Notes: a model not told the origin generated them from the sequence alone. Numbered from the stretch's first letter, positions 1 to 8,636 are shown. The stretch is 64,000 nt of DNA from Mesorhizobium sp. LMG 17147 (GCF_024297145.1 NZ_JANCTC010000002.1:248001-312000), one strand, 5' to 3'. Numbers and translations are program-made.

Positions 1-1
1 T

Positions 2-463
2 CTCAACGATCTGCGCCACATCATCTACAAATCCGCCGATCATCCGTGGCGGCGGGCGCGCCGCAATCTCGGGCTGATGATGCGCGAGGGCCTGCTCAAG
101 GAAAACATCGACGGCGAGGCGCTGCTGTGGGCGCATAACCGGCTGATCGCGCGGCCGGAGCAGCGCAAGATCCTGATGATGATCTCGGACGGCGCGCCGG
201 TCGACGATTCGACGCTGTCGGTCAATCCGGGTAATTATCTCGAGCGGCATCTGCGCGCCATCATCGAGCTCATCGAGACGCGCTCGCCGGTCGAGCTTTT
301 GGCCATCGGCATCGGCCACGACGTCACCCGCTACTATCGCCGCGCTGTAACCATCGTCGATGCCGAAGAACTGGCCGGCGCCATGACCGAGCAGCTGGCC
401 TCGCTGTTCGCCGAGGAAACCGTGCGCGACACGCGGCGCGGCGGCATACGGCGCGCCGGATGA
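2..463 (+). CDS. cobT: Cobaltochelatase subunit CobT, C-terminal part (5' truncated by window)
   Basis: Only the last 153 residues are in the window; the frame is open from base 2. They form the end of a von Willebrand A-type domain: a hydrophobic strand runs into [10 protein letters not shown], the metal-site-like loop, followed by a long helix and the [13 protein letters not shown] segment typical of rhizobial CobT. CobT works with CobS (AAA+ ATPase) and CobN to insert cobalt into hydrogenobyrinic acid a,c-diamide in aerobic cobalamin synthesis. cobS would be expected just upstream, outside the window. The stop overlaps the next start by 4 bases (ATGA), so the next gene is probably translationally coupled. 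Family recognition is confident from sequence; the cobalt role is family knowledge. Confidence 0.93.
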   Translation, partial: LNDLRHIIYKSADHPWRRARRNLGLMMREGLLKENIDGEALLWAHNRLIARPEQRKILMMISDGAPVDDSTLSVNPGNYLERHLRAIIELIETRSPVELLAIGIGHDVTRYYRRAVTIVDAEELAGAMTEQLASLFAEETVRDTRRGGIRRAG

Positions 464-1485
464 TTTTTTCCCGCGGCGGCTTTTGGCAGAAGCTTTTGGC
501 CGCCATTGCGTTGTTAGGTATCGGTTTGGCGCCGGCTGTCGCTGCCGGCCCCGCCTCGGTCGAGCCGGCCGAAATCACGGCACGGCCGATCAGCGAATTC
601 CACATCGGCCGGCCGGATAAACAGTTCGGGCCGCTTGAATTCGTCGGTGGGCTCGAAATGACCTCGTCGACGCGCGATTTCGGCGCGCTGTCGGCGCTTC
701 GGTTCCTCAAGCCCGGCAGCGATTTCATCGGCGTCGCCGACACCGGCTTCTGGTTCTTCGGCACCCTCGTCCACGATGCCGACAAGCGGCCTTCCGGCAT
801 TCAGAATTTTCGCATGCAGCAGATGGTCGATGCGGCCGGCCAGCCGATCGACGAGAAATGGGCGGTCGATGCCGAAGGCCTTGCGGTCCAGGACGGCATT
901 GCCACGGTCGGTTTCGAGCGCGATCACCGTATCGCAGAGTTCAAGATCGATCCGGATGACATGAAGGCGCCGTTCAGGCAATTGGACTTCCTGATCCCGG
1001 CCTGGGAACTTCGGCGCAATCGCGGCTTCGAGACCGTCACCCGCGCCCATCCTTACGGACAGCACGCGGGCGGGCTGGTCGTGGTGTCGGAAAAGAGCCT
1101 CGACAAGGCCGGCAACATCTTTGCCGCGATCATCGAAGGGCCGCACAAGGGCGTCTTCACCGTCAAGCGCAATGGCGATTTCGACATCACCGACGGCGCC
1201 TTCCTGCCGGATGGCGACCTGTTGCTTCTGGAGCGCAGTTTTTCGATGGCCGGCGGGGTCAAGATGCGGCTGCGGCGCATCTATGGCGAAAGCGTCGAGA
1301 AGGGCGCTGTCGCCGACGGGCCGGTGCTGCTCGAAGCCGACATGGGTTACCAGATCGACAATATGGAAGCGCTCGACGTCTGGACCCGCGACGATGGCGC
1401 GCTGATCGTGTCCATGATGTCCGACGACAATCACTCGATCCTGCAGCGCAATCTTTATCTGGAATTCATCCTGCACGAGGATTGA
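460..1485 (+). CDS. Secreted esterase-like activity of phytase family protein
   Basis: 341 residues, starting at the ATG of an ATGA overlap with cobT. Residues about 8-29 are a hydrophobic signal peptide ([19 protein letters not shown]), so the product is periplasmic or exported. The rest resembles the 'esterase-like activity of phytase' family, a beta-propeller-like fold: it has the FVGGLEM opening, GVADTGFW, an AEGLAVQDG segment and a C-terminal NMEALDVW segment. Substrate is unknown and the family name is not proof of phytase or esterase activity. The coupling to cobT recurs in rhizobia as far as I recall, but a functional link to cobalamin is not evident. Confidence 0.8.
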   Translation: MIFSRGGFWQKLLAAIALLGIGLAPAVAAGPASVEPAEITARPISEFHIGRPDKQFGPLEFVGGLEMTSSTRDFGALSALRFLKPGSDFIGVADTGFWFFGTLVHDADKRPSGIQNFRMQQMVDAAGQPIDEKWAVDAEGLAVQDGIATVGFERDHRIAEFKIDPDDMKAPFRQLDFLIPAWELRRNRGFETVTRAHPYGQHAGGLVVVSEKSLDKAGNIFAAIIEGPHKGVFTVKRNGDFDITDGAFLPDGDLLLLERSFSMAGGVKMRLRRIYGESVEKGAVADGPVLLEADMGYQIDNMEALDVWTRDDGALIVSMMSDDNHSILQRNLYLEFILHED

Positions 1486-1592
1486 CGCGCGACCGCGGGC
1501 TGCTGCAGGCGGCTCGTCGCCGAGCTTCAGAAACCGCAGTAGTCGGTGTGCCGGGCAGAGCCCAAACAGCAATCCGCCCAAAATTGCTTCCG

Positions 1593-2264
1593 CTAGGCTT
1601 TGCTGGCGAGCCAGATGACGTGGCGTGCGCCACGCTTTCCGTTGGCGCGGGTCTTGATCTCCTCGACCGTGAAGCTCGCCTGCTTGAGCCGCCGGGTGAA
1701 GCCTGCGTCAGGGCCTTGCGACCAGACCGCCAGCACACCGCCGGGCTTGAGAGCTGCTCTCGCGCTGTTCAGGCCGCCGCCGCTGTAGAGCGCGTCGTTG
1801 CCCTTGTAGACGATGCCCTCGGGGCCGTTGTCGACGTCGAGCAGGATCGCGTCCCAGGCCGAAGCTTGCGATCGGATGAGCTGACCGACATCGGCCTCAC
1901 GAATGCTGACGCGCGGGTCGTCAAGGCAGCCGCCGAACAGCTCGGCCATCGGGCCCCGAGCCCAAATCACGACTGCCGGCACCAGTTCGGCAACGGTGAC
2001 CTGGGCGTCGTCGCCAAGCTCGGCCAGCGCCGCACGCAAGGTAAAGCCCATGCCGAGGCCGCCGATCAGGATGCTTGGGTTCCGACGGCCGGCAATCCTT
2101 TGACAGGACAGTTTCGCAAGCGCCTCTTCGGAACCGCTGAGCCGGCTGTTCATCAGCTCGTTCGCACCAAGCATGATTGAGAATTCGCCGCCGCGCCGTT
2201 TCAGGCGAAGTTCCTGTCCGCCGTCAGGCGTTTTTGCCGAATCCAGTTGGAGCCAGGGGATCAA
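1593..2264 (-). CDS. Spermidine synthase-like methyltransferase-fold protein
   Basis: 223 residues from a TTG start at 2264 (LIPWLQLDSAK) preceded by an AAGGGG-type ribosome site. The frame stays open further upstream, but that extension runs through a palindromic repeat and into the neighbouring gene, so it is unlikely to be coding. A Rossmann-type nucleotide site is visible: ILIGGLGMGFTLRAALAE (motif I), then VTVAELVPAVV, DPRVSIREAD and DAILLDVDNGPEG. This is the spermidine-synthase/SAM-dependent fold (SpeE-like). The paralogous family is common in rhizobia, and a true polyamine role is unproven. It lies downstream of the vut gene on the same strand with a repeat between them. Confidence 0.75.
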   Translation of the reverse strand: MIPWLQLDSAKTPDGGQELRLKRRGGEFSIMLGANELMNSRLSGSEEALAKLSCQRIAGRRNPSILIGGLGMGFTLRAALAELGDDAQVTVAELVPAVVIWARGPMAELFGGCLDDPRVSIREADVGQLIRSQASAWDAILLDVDNGPEGIVYKGNDALYSGGGLNSARAALKPGGVLAVWSQGPDAGFTRRLKQASFTVEEIKTRANGKRGARHVIWLASKA

Positions 2265-2281
2265 AGACTGCCCCTTTGTTC

Positions 2282-2351
2282 GACCATGATCTTGTCCGAA
2301 GACCGGTTCCCACTTTCCGCTAACGCGGACCTTCGGTTCGGGGTCATGGTC
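2282..2351. repeat. Palindromic intergenic repeat, copy 1
   Basis: The outer arms GACCATGA and TCATGGTC are exact inverted repeats. The interior has CCGAAGACCGGTTCCCACTT, almost identical to the copy at 58088-58136. It ends on the first base of the vut stop codon (CTA on + at 2351-2353). It looks like a rhizobial REP/RIME-type extragenic palindrome; that class assignment is by resemblance only. Confidence 0.7.
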
Positions 2352-3031
2352 TAGGCCGCCAGTGCCGGCTGGCTCCAGCGGGCGGCAAGCAGCCGGTAGG
2401 GGATCAGCGCCACCACCGCTATGACCAGTTTGACGCTGAGATCGCCGAGCGCCCAGGATACCCAGCGCATCGTCTCGACGGGCAACACGCCCATCAGCGG
2501 CGCGGTTTCCAACGCAAAGCCGTCGTTCGGTCCGGCGAAGGCGAAAGCCGCCGCAAAGGCGACGGTGAAAAACACCACCGTGTCGAAGACAGAGCCGACC
2601 AGCGTGCCGACAATCGGCGCGCGCCACCAACTCTGCCGGCGCAACCGGTTGAACACGGTGACGTCGAGCAACTGCGCAGTGAGGAAGGCGGCGCCCGAGG
2701 CCGCGGCAATGCGCACCAGCCGGTCGGCGGCGGTCTCGAATTCGATCAGGCCGTGGCGAAACAGCAGCGGCGGGATGACGATCGAGCAGATCACCGCTGT
2801 CATGAAGCCGATAAAGACTATCCTGCGCGCCACCGCCGGCCCATAGCGGCGATTGGCGAGATCGGTGACCAGGAATGAGAACGGATAGGTGAAGGCGCCC
2901 CAGGTCAGGATGTCGGCCAACGACAACCCGCCGATTGCACCCTGCATCGGGAACTGCACAAGGATGTTCGAGGCCACGACGACGAGCGCCATGGCCGCCA
3001 CGAAAGGCAGGTACCGCGAGAGGAAGATCAT
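2351..3031 (-). CDS. Queuosine precursor transporter (VUT/YhhQ family membrane protein)
   Basis: 226 residues, almost entirely hydrophobic with about six membrane helices. Family marks are the N-terminal helix with NILVQFP, the TYPFSFLVTDLANRRYG loop and FDTVVFFTVAF. YhhQ-type carriers import preQ0/preQ1 for queuosine modification of tRNA. It lies 82 bases downstream of rpmB on the same strand. I looked for a preQ1 riboswitch in that gap and saw none. The start at 3031 is the ATG of MIFLSRYLPF. Confidence 0.85.
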   Translation of the reverse strand: MIFLSRYLPFVAAMALVVVASNILVQFPMQGAIGGLSLADILTWGAFTYPFSFLVTDLANRRYGPAVARRIVFIGFMTAVICSIVIPPLLFRHGLIEFETAADRLVRIAAASGAAFLTAQLLDVTVFNRLRRQSWWRAPIVGTLVGSVFDTVVFFTVAFAAAFAFAGPNDGFALETAPLMGVLPVETMRWVSWALGDLSVKLVIAVVALIPYRLLAARWSQPALAA

Positions 3032-3113
3032 TTTTTTATCCTGGGTAATGGAACCAGCGGAACGCGATCCGGGACCCGGGTCACGCCCTGGAAGGCGGCT
3101 GCCGCCGAAAAAC

Positions 3114-3410
3114 TCAGGCGGCCGGCTGTTCGGCGAGCTTCTTGGCGATCTGCTTCTTCAACAGGCGGGCGCGCTGCGACAATTCCTTGGCATCGGCCTT
3201 GGCCAGGAAGGCATCGAGACCGCCGCGATGCTCGACCGAACGCAGCGCGTTGGCCGAAATGCGCAGACGCACATTCTGGTTCAGCGCTTCCGAGATCAGC
3301 GTTACATTGACGAGATTGGGCAGGAAGCGACGCTTGGTCTTGTTGTTGGCGTGGCTCACATTGTTGCCGGACATGACTGCCTTGGCAGTGAGTTCGCAAG
3401 TGCGGGACAT
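3114..3410 (-). CDS. rpmB: 50S ribosomal protein L28
   Basis: 98 residues beginning [10 protein letters not shown], the canonical L28 start, with [15 protein letters not shown] and LPNLVNVTL matching the family core. L28 is a small basic protein of the large ribosomal subunit. The frame continues upstream of 3410, but the family N-terminus fixes the start. No zinc cysteines are present beyond one Cys near the N-terminus, so this is the long alphaproteobacterial form. A strong promoter lies about 100 bases upstream at 3507-3535. Confidence 0.97.
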   Translation of the reverse strand: MSRTCELTAKAVMSGNNVSHANNKTKRRFLPNLVNVTLISEALNQNVRLRISANALRSVEHRGGLDAFLAKADAKELSQRARLLKKQIAKKLAEQPAA

Positions 3411-3506
3411 GATACTAACCTTCGGTTCTCGGTCCTGGCCAAACATTCGACCCGCGCCGGGTGGCGCGCGGTTTCGGTCAGGCGGCCTCATGGAAAAAGT
3501 TGGCGT

Positions 3507-3535
3507 TCCATAGTTGCATTTCGCCGAGGCGTCAA
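3507..3535 (-). promoter_or_regulatory. Probable sigma-70 promoter of rpmB
   Basis: Read on the minus strand: TTGACG (-35), 17-base spacer, TATGGA (-10), placing transcription start near 3500, about 90 bases before the rpmB ATG. Spacing and hexamers fit the housekeeping consensus well. Confidence 0.6.
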
Positions 3536-3651
3536 GCTTGGGGGTTGCTTCGGGCATGGGGAATCGCACTTTCGGAGTAGGTGTCGTCAGTGAAGCTGCT
3601 GATCGCCCTCTTCTGGAGGAGATGTTGCTGTCCCGCAGTTGTCTCAAGACC

Positions 3652-3713
3652 TGGGTTCCTCGCCCACCGCATGATGGTCGCGCTCTCCCCACTTTCGTGG
3701 GGCGAGGAGCCCA
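3652..3713. repeat. Inverted repeat with an alternative inner hairpin
   Basis: Arm TGGGTTCCTCGCCCAC at the left is answered by GTGGGGCGAGGAGCCCA at the right. The right arm can instead fold locally as CCCCAC-TTTC-GTGGGG (3687-3702). It resembles a dispersed rhizobial intergenic palindrome; no second copy was seen in this window. Confidence 0.5.
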
Positions 3714-3786
3714 AGCCGGAGTGAAGCCGCAACCCTTTCCCTCATCCGGGCCGAGGCAGATCCGCAAATTCGTCGATGGCCGCATT

Positions 3787-3822
3787 TTGTTCTTGCTTTG
3801 TGCCGGCAGCTATGCTACTAAT
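3787..3822 (+). promoter_or_regulatory. Putative promoter of a small RNA
   Basis: TTGTTC (3787-3792), 18-base spacer, TATGCT (3811-3816); predicted start near 3822, just ahead of two hairpins. Confidence 0.45.
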
Positions 3823-3877
3823 TTAGGTATGGTGCTGATTCGCACCGACGACCCGCCCGCCGAGGCGGGTTTTTTTC
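3822..3877 (+). ncRNA. Candidate small RNA of about 55 nt
   Basis: After the predicted start the transcript would contain a short A/U-rich leader, then a 5-bp hairpin GGTGC-TGATTC-GCACC (3831-3846), a short GACGA linker, and an intrinsic terminator at 3851-3876. No open reading frame fits in it. I did not recognise the family. It could also be an attenuated leader of the DUF3108 gene that begins 134 bases downstream. Confidence 0.45.
3851..3876 (+). terminator. Rho-independent terminator
   Basis: Stem ACCCGCC / GGCGGGT with a six-base loop followed by seven T. It is a textbook intrinsic terminator on the plus strand, ending the candidate small RNA. Confidence 0.8.
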
Positions 3878-4010
3878 TGGCCCTGGACCCTCCCCAGCGT
3901 TCCCTGCCGACGCCGCCTTTCACATTAAGGCCGGAATTCAGCCTATAAGCGGTCGCACAAGGACATGCCAGACCGGAGCCGCCCGTCCGGTCGACAACCA
4001 AGGACCCGCC

Positions 4011-4802
4011 ATGCCTCGTTCTTTCCTCCATGCCCTGGTCGTGCTGACGGCCGTCGCGCTGTCGACGACGGTTTCGGCCGCTGAGCCGCAATCCTTCACG
4101 GGCGAGTATTCGGTATCGTTCCTCGGCCTTTCCGTGGCCAAAGCGAAATTCTCCAGCCACTACGAGGGCGACACCTATTCGATCGAGGGCAGCGTCTCCG
4201 CTGCCGGCCTCGCCACTTTGTTCGACGATACGCGAGGTACGATCTCGTCGAAGGGCAAGATTTCGGGCAAGCGGTTGCAGCCGCAAGCGTTCCACGCCGA
4301 CTACACGTCCGGCAAGAAGGCATCGATGATCGACATCCGGTTTGCCAACGGCGTCGTCACCTCGACCAAGGTCGTGCCTGAGCCGAAGAAGCGCAATCCC
4401 AACAACTGGATACCGCTGGCCGGCAGCGATCTCGTATCGGTCCTCGATCCGATGGCCGCGACCGTCATCCATGCCGACAGCCTCGACCAGGTCTGCGGGC
4501 GCACGGTGAAGCTCTATGACGGCGAAATGCGTGCCGATCTCAAACTGACCTACGAGTCCAAAGGGTCGATCTCGGTGGCCGGCTACAAGGGCGATACGGT
4601 CACTTGCAGGCTGGGCTTCGAGCCGGTGGCCGGTTACCGCAAGAACCGCAAGGCGCTGAATTACCTGAAGAAACGCAGCCGCATCATGGTGACGTTTGCA
4701 CCAGTCGGCCAAAGCGGCGTATATGCGCCGATCCGCGCCACGGTCAGCACGCAAATCGGTCCGTTGACGATCAGCGCGGAGCGGTTCGAAGCAAACGAAT
4801 AG
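4011..4802 (+). CDS. DUF3108 domain-containing periplasmic protein
   Basis: 263 residues. N-terminal signal peptide of about 24 residues (LVVLTAVALSTTVSAAEP). The mature part has the FTGEYSVSFLGLSVAKAKF opening seen in DUF3108 proteins: a lipocalin-like beta-rich fold that also occurs in inner/outer membrane lipid and lipoprotein handling proteins. No catalytic residues can be named. A Lys-rich patch (YRKNRKALNYLKKR) lies near residue 215. It is followed 40 bases later by a DMT transporter on the same strand. Function is unknown; an envelope role is inference from export. Confidence 0.78.
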   Translation: MPRSFLHALVVLTAVALSTTVSAAEPQSFTGEYSVSFLGLSVAKAKFSSHYEGDTYSIEGSVSAAGLATLFDDTRGTISSKGKISGKRLQPQAFHADYTSGKKASMIDIRFANGVVTSTKVVPEPKKRNPNNWIPLAGSDLVSVLDPMAATVIHADSLDQVCGRTVKLYDGEMRADLKLTYESKGSISVAGYKGDTVTCRLGFEPVAGYRKNRKALNYLKKRSRIMVTFAPVGQSGVYAPIRATVSTQIGPLTISAERFEANE

Positions 4803-4842
4803 GCGTGATGGTGCGCCGCCAACGGGGCACGGGGCGACGGAT

Positions 4843-5730
4843 ATGGCACGCGCAACACTGATCGGCTTCTCCGCGGTCGCCATGTGGGCGCTGCTGGCGC
4901 TGCTTACGGATGCTTCGGGCGCCGTGCCGCCGTTCCTGCTTTCAGCAATCACCTTCACGATCGGCACTTGCGTCGGGCTGGTTGCCCGGCTGTTGATGCC
5001 GGCAGCCGATGGCGCCGCGAAGATACCGCGCCAGGTCTGGGTGATCGGCATTGCCGGCCTGTTCGGCTACCACTTCTTCTACTTCACCGCGCTGCGCAAT
5101 GCGCCGGCCGTCGAGGCCAGCCTGATCGCCTATCTGTGGCCGCTGCTGATCGTGCTGGGGTCGGCGCTGATGCCGGGCGAGCGGCTGGCCTGGAACCACG
5201 TCGCCGGCGCGCTGCTCGGCCTTGCCGGCACGGTCCTGATCGTCACCAAAGGCGGCGGGCTAGCCTTCGACGCGCGTTATGCCTTCGGCTACGCCATGGC
5301 CGGCGTCTGCGCGGTGCTGTGGTCGTCCTATTCGCTGTTGTCGCGGCGCTTCCCGTCGGTGCCGACCAGCATCGTTACCTGGTTCTGCGCCGCCACCGCG
5401 GTCCTTTCGCTGGTCTGCCACCTATTGCTTGAACAGACGGTGCTGCCCGCCGGCGCCGGCCAGTGGCTGGCCGTGCTCGGCCTCGGTCTGATGCCGGTGG
5501 GGGCGGCGTTCTATGCCTGGGACATCGGCGTCAAGCGCGGCAACATCCAGGTGCTGGGGGCGGCGAGCTATGCCGCGCCGCTGCTGTCCACCCTGGTGCT
5601 GATCGCCGCCGGCTTCGCCCAGCCGTCATGGCGCATCCTCGCCGCCTGCGTGCTGATCACCGGCGGCGCGGCACTCGCGGCGAAATCGCTGTTCCTGCGC
5701 AAGAGGGCTACGAGCGAGGCAAACGCTTGA
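4843..5730 (+). CDS. EamA/DMT family transporter, YddG-like
   Basis: 295 residues in ten predicted membrane helices forming two EamA repeats. The N-terminus (MARATLIGFSAVAMWALLALL) and the GLFGYHFFYFTALRNAPAVEASL segment resemble YddG-type exporters of aromatic amino acids, and ALRNAPAVEA is the typical end of EamA repeat one. The substrate cannot be read from sequence. The stop overlaps the ATG of the next gene by one base, so the two are probably cotranslated. Confidence 0.82.
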   Translation: MARATLIGFSAVAMWALLALLTDASGAVPPFLLSAITFTIGTCVGLVARLLMPAADGAAKIPRQVWVIGIAGLFGYHFFYFTALRNAPAVEASLIAYLWPLLIVLGSALMPGERLAWNHVAGALLGLAGTVLIVTKGGGLAFDARYAFGYAMAGVCAVLWSSYSLLSRRFPSVPTSIVTWFCAATAVLSLVCHLLLEQTVLPAGAGQWLAVLGLGLMPVGAAFYAWDIGVKRGNIQVLGAASYAAPLLSTLVLIAAGFAQPSWRILAACVLITGGAALAAKSLFLRKRATSEANA

Positions 5731-6398
5731 TGCCGTTTCCCGGCGGCATCGATGCCAATGCCAATGCGACGCTGGTATTTTCGCTGGCGGCGGCAGTGAT
5801 TTACGCGTTCAGCCTCGACATGCCGCCGCGCCTTTCGCGGTCGGCGGCAAGGACGTTGGCGGTGGCGATGCTGGCGGTGCTGGTCGTGCAGCAGGGCGGT
5901 CCATGGCTGCTCGTCGCGGCACTCGGCGTCAGTGCCGTCGGCGACGCCCTCCTGTCGCGTGACGGCGAGAAGGCATTTCTCGGTGGCACCGCCAGTTTTC
6001 TTGCGGCGCATGTGCTTTACGTCGTGCTGTTCCTGCGTGCCGGCGGCGGCCTCGGGCTGCTTTTGGCCGAGCCGTGGCGAGCAGCGATCGTGCTGGCGAT
6101 GGCCGTGTCGGTGCTGGCGATGGTTTTCGCGCTCCGGCGCCGCGTCGGCCCCGCCTTGCGTTTGCCGATCGGCGTGCATGCCGGGGCACTGCTTGCCATG
6201 GGCATTGGGGCGCTTACCCTGAACAGCGTCGGGGTCATTGGCGGCATCGTCCTGCTCATGCTGTCCGACGGGCTGCTCGCTTCGGAAAGGTTCCTGCTGC
6301 CCGCCATCTCGCCGCACCGCGTCTGGATGCGCTATGCGGTATGGGCGCTGTATTACGTCGGCCAGCTGGCGATCACGCTGGGTTTCCTGCTGGGCTAG
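5730..6398 (+). CDS. YhhN family (lysoplasmalogenase-like) membrane protein
   Basis: 222 residues and about seven to eight hydrophobic helices. The start ATG shares its A with the preceding TGA stop. Family hallmarks are GVSAVGDALLS (an acidic residue within the membrane), FLGGTASFLAAHVLYVVLF, and VLLMLSDGLLA near the C-terminus. YhhN relatives include TMEM86 lysoplasmalogenases, which hydrolyse the vinyl-ether bond of lysoplasmalogens. Bacterial members are mostly untested, so the activity is inferred. Confidence 0.78.
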   Translation: MPFPGGIDANANATLVFSLAAAVIYAFSLDMPPRLSRSAARTLAVAMLAVLVVQQGGPWLLVAALGVSAVGDALLSRDGEKAFLGGTASFLAAHVLYVVLFLRAGGGLGLLLAEPWRAAIVLAMAVSVLAMVFALRRRVGPALRLPIGVHAGALLAMGIGALTLNSVGVIGGIVLLMLSDGLLASERFLLPAISPHRVWMRYAVWALYYVGQLAITLGFLLG

Positions 6399-6402
6399 GT
6401 GC

Positions 6403-6831
6403 CTAGGGCGTCCCCGGCAGCCAGCCTGGTTCGGCAAGTTCGAAGGCGGCGAAATCGAAACCCGGCGCCACGGTGCAGCCGACCAGGGTCCATTTGCCGA
6501 GGCTGCGTGCCGACTGCCACCAGCCCGCCGGCACGACGATCTGCGGCCGCTCGCCTGCAGCGAGCCCGGTACCGAGGATCTCCTCGATGACGGGACCGCC
6601 TTCTCGATGTATCGACAGCGCCAGCGGCGCACCGTCATAGAAATGCCAGACCTCGGCCGCGTCCTTGACCCGGTGCCAGGCCGACAATTGGTCCTTCTCG
6701 AGGAGGAAATAGATCGCCGTCGAATGGCCGCGCGTGCCTGCCGCGCCGTCGCGAAAGGTCTCGGCATACCAGCCGCCTTCCGGATGCGGCTTCAGGCCGA
6801 GCAGAGCGATGATTTCGGCGGAACTGGTCAT
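6403..6831 (-). CDS. Cupin domain-containing protein (DUF985/Cupin_5)
   Basis: 142 residues. Family signature LKPHPEGGWYAETFRD at the N-terminus, then IYFLLEKDQLSAWHRVKDAAEVWHFYDGAPL and VVPAGWWQSA, the conserved double-stranded beta-helix strands of Cupin_5. The His residues at WHRV and VWHF are candidate metal ligands. No specific reaction is established. It sits 21 bases downstream of the glyoxalase II gene on the same strand, so the two may share a transcript. Confidence 0.85.
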   Translation of the reverse strand: MTSSAEIIALLGLKPHPEGGWYAETFRDGAAGTRGHSTAIYFLLEKDQLSAWHRVKDAAEVWHFYDGAPLALSIHREGGPVIEEILGTGLAAGERPQIVVPAGWWQSARSLGKWTLVGCTVAPGFDFAAFELAEPGWLPGTP

Positions 6832-6852
6832 GACCCTAGCTCCTGGCGCCGC

Positions 6853-7620
6853 TCAGAAATTGTCCTTGCGCTTGCGGATCTCGGCGAACACTTCGGCGTC
6901 GGAGGCCTTCTCCAGGCCGAGATGTCTGCGGATCGCCGGATCGTGCCAGCGCAGGAACGGATTGGTCGACAGTTCCTCGCCGATCGTCGTCGGCAGCGTC
7001 GGCTTGCCGTCGGCGCGCAACGCCTCGACCTTGGCGGCGCGCTCTTTCAGCGCCGAATTGGTCGGGTCGACGGTCAGCGCGAAACGGGCGTTGGCCAGCG
7101 TATATTCATGGCCGCAATAGACGACCGTGTCGGCCGGCAGCGCAGCGAGCTTCTTCAGGGATTCGTACATCACCGGCGGCTTGCATTCGAGCAGCCGCCC
7201 GCAGCCGAGCGCAAACAGCGTGTCGGCGGCGAATGCCACTTTCGACGCCGGCAGATGGTAGGTGACATGGCCCGCGGTATGGCCGGGTGTGGCGATGACC
7301 TCGATCCGCTCGTCGCCGAGGTGGACGACCGAGCCCTGTTCGACGGTTTCGTCGATGCCGGGAATCTTTGCCTTTTCGGCTTCCGGACCGACAATGCGCA
7401 GCTTGAAACGCTCCTTCAGCGCCAGATTGGCCTCGACGTGGTCGAGATGGTGGTGGGTGGTCAGGATCATCGTCGGGGTCCAGCCGGTGCGCTTGATCGC
7501 CGCCAGGATGGGCGCCTCCTCGGGCGCATCGATGAGCGCCGTCTGGCCGCTTTTCGGGTCGTGCACCAGCACGCCGAAATTGTCGCTGCGGCACATGAAT
7601 TGTTCGATCTCGACCGGCAT
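6853..7620 (-). CDS. gloB: Hydroxyacylglutathione hydrolase (glyoxalase II)
   Basis: 255 residues, the usual length. The metallo-beta-lactamase metal motif THHHLDHVE is near residue 56, with further ligands at [12 protein letters not shown] and CGHEYT. The C-terminal region shows [12 protein letters not shown], the substrate-binding HAGH_C segment. The enzyme hydrolyses S-D-lactoylglutathione to D-lactate and glutathione, finishing methylglyoxal detoxification in the cytosol. It is divergent from the methyltransferase gene at 7719; 98 bases separate them. Confidence 0.93.
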   Translation of the reverse strand: MPVEIEQFMCRSDNFGVLVHDPKSGQTALIDAPEEAPILAAIKRTGWTPTMILTTHHHLDHVEANLALKERFKLRIVGPEAEKAKIPGIDETVEQGSVVHLGDERIEVIATPGHTAGHVTYHLPASKVAFAADTLFALGCGRLLECKPPVMYESLKKLAALPADTVVYCGHEYTLANARFALTVDPTNSALKERAAKVEALRADGKPTLPTTIGEELSTNPFLRWHDPAIRRHLGLEKASDAEVFAEIRKRKDNF

Positions 7621-7718
7621 CGCATCTCTCCCTTTATTGCCGCAGACATAGGGCGCCTGCCAGCCGATGTCATCTGCCTTTGTTGAACTTGGACTGCTTC
7701 GAAGCTACCGTTCCGCGC

Positions 7719-8501
7719 ATGCATTCAGACATTGTCGATCTCCGTTCTTTTTATTCGACCACGCTCGGCCGCCTGGCCGAACGCTCGATCACTATGGCGC
7801 TGTCCTCGATATGGGCCGTAGTGCCCAACGAGCGGCTGGTCGGTCTCGGCTATACCTTGCCGTGGCTGGAACGCTTCGGCAGCGATGCCGAGCGTGTGTT
7901 TGCCTTCATGCCGGCAACACAGGGCGCGGTGGTCTGGCCGGCGACGGGGCCGACGGCGACCGCGCTGGTCTTCGACGAGGAACTGCCGCTGGTCGATTCC
8001 TGCATCGACCGCATGCTGCTCGTCCATTCGCTCGAACATGTCGAGAACCCGCGCGAGACGCTGAACGAGATCTGGCGGGTGCTGTCGCCGGCCGGCCGTG
8101 TCGTCATCGTTGTGCCCAACCGGCGCGGCGTCTGGGCGCGCTTCGAGCATACGCCTTTCGGCAATGGCCGGCCGTTCTCGCGCGGTCAACTCACTGAATT
8201 GCTGCGCGAAGCGAATTTCACGCCGGCGGCATGGTCCGATGCGCTGTTCTTCCCGCCGTCGCCGCGACGTTTCATGATGCAGTTCCACAATGTGCTGGAA
8301 CGCGCCGGCCGGCGCTTCTGGCCGATCTTTTCGGGCGTTATCGTCGTCGAGGCGCAGAAGCGGCTTTATCAAGGCGTGCCGGTTGCCCAGCGCGCGTCCC
8401 GCCGCGTCTTCGTGCCGGTTCTCTCGCCGCATGGCGCGCCGACGCTTGGCCGGGCTGTCGCGGGCCAAACGTCCGGCGCCGCCAAGATGACGCGTTCGTG
8501 A
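7719..8501 (+). CDS. Class I SAM-dependent methyltransferase
   Basis: 260 residues from the ATG at 7719 (MHSDIVDLRSFYSTTLG); a TTG 39 bases upstream is also in frame but less likely. It has the Methyltransf_11 type core: DRMLLVHSLEHVENPRETL (motif following the SAM pocket), EIWRVLSPAGRVVIVVPNRRG and a downstream substrate loop. Motif I (GxGxG) is poorly conserved, as in the rhizobial members of this group. Substrate unknown. Divergent from gloB, a common alphaproteobacterial arrangement. Confidence 0.8.
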   Translation: MHSDIVDLRSFYSTTLGRLAERSITMALSSIWAVVPNERLVGLGYTLPWLERFGSDAERVFAFMPATQGAVVWPATGPTATALVFDEELPLVDSCIDRMLLVHSLEHVENPRETLNEIWRVLSPAGRVVIVVPNRRGVWARFEHTPFGNGRPFSRGQLTELLREANFTPAAWSDALFFPPSPRRFMMQFHNVLERAGRRFWPIFSGVIVVEAQKRLYQGVPVAQRASRRVFVPVLSPHGAPTLGRAVAGQTSGAAKMTRS

Positions 8502-8636
8502 TCCGACGCAGGCTTTTTCTCACCTATCTGTCGCGGACGGGTTCGCTGCCCGATTGAAGGCATACGCAATCGGTTCTATGACCGGCGATTTCTATGACCG
8601 GGCTTCAGCACCGCTTCCGAATGCAAGGATTCACTC

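Larger units (their letters stand above)
3411..4010. other. Intergenic region between rpmB and the DUF3108 gene
   Basis: Six hundred bases without a credible protein gene. On the minus strand it holds the rpmB promoter. It also holds a pair of competing hairpins at 3652-3713 and a promoter-hairpin-terminator unit at 3787-3877 that looks like a small RNA gene. The open frame at 3514-3948 has no recognisable protein character and runs across both structured elements. Confidence 0.6.

Noticed and set aside
3032..3113. preQ1 riboswitch for the queuosine-precursor transporter
   Set aside because: The gap after rpmB has no matching aptamer pattern.
3514..3948. A 144-residue open frame after rpmB
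   Set aside because: It passes over the hairpins, the small RNA promoter and the terminator, and has no recognisable start or fold.
6238..7686. A 482-residue open frame opposite the cupin and gloB genes
   Set aside because: It spans two well-recognised genes on the other strand and lacks protein character.
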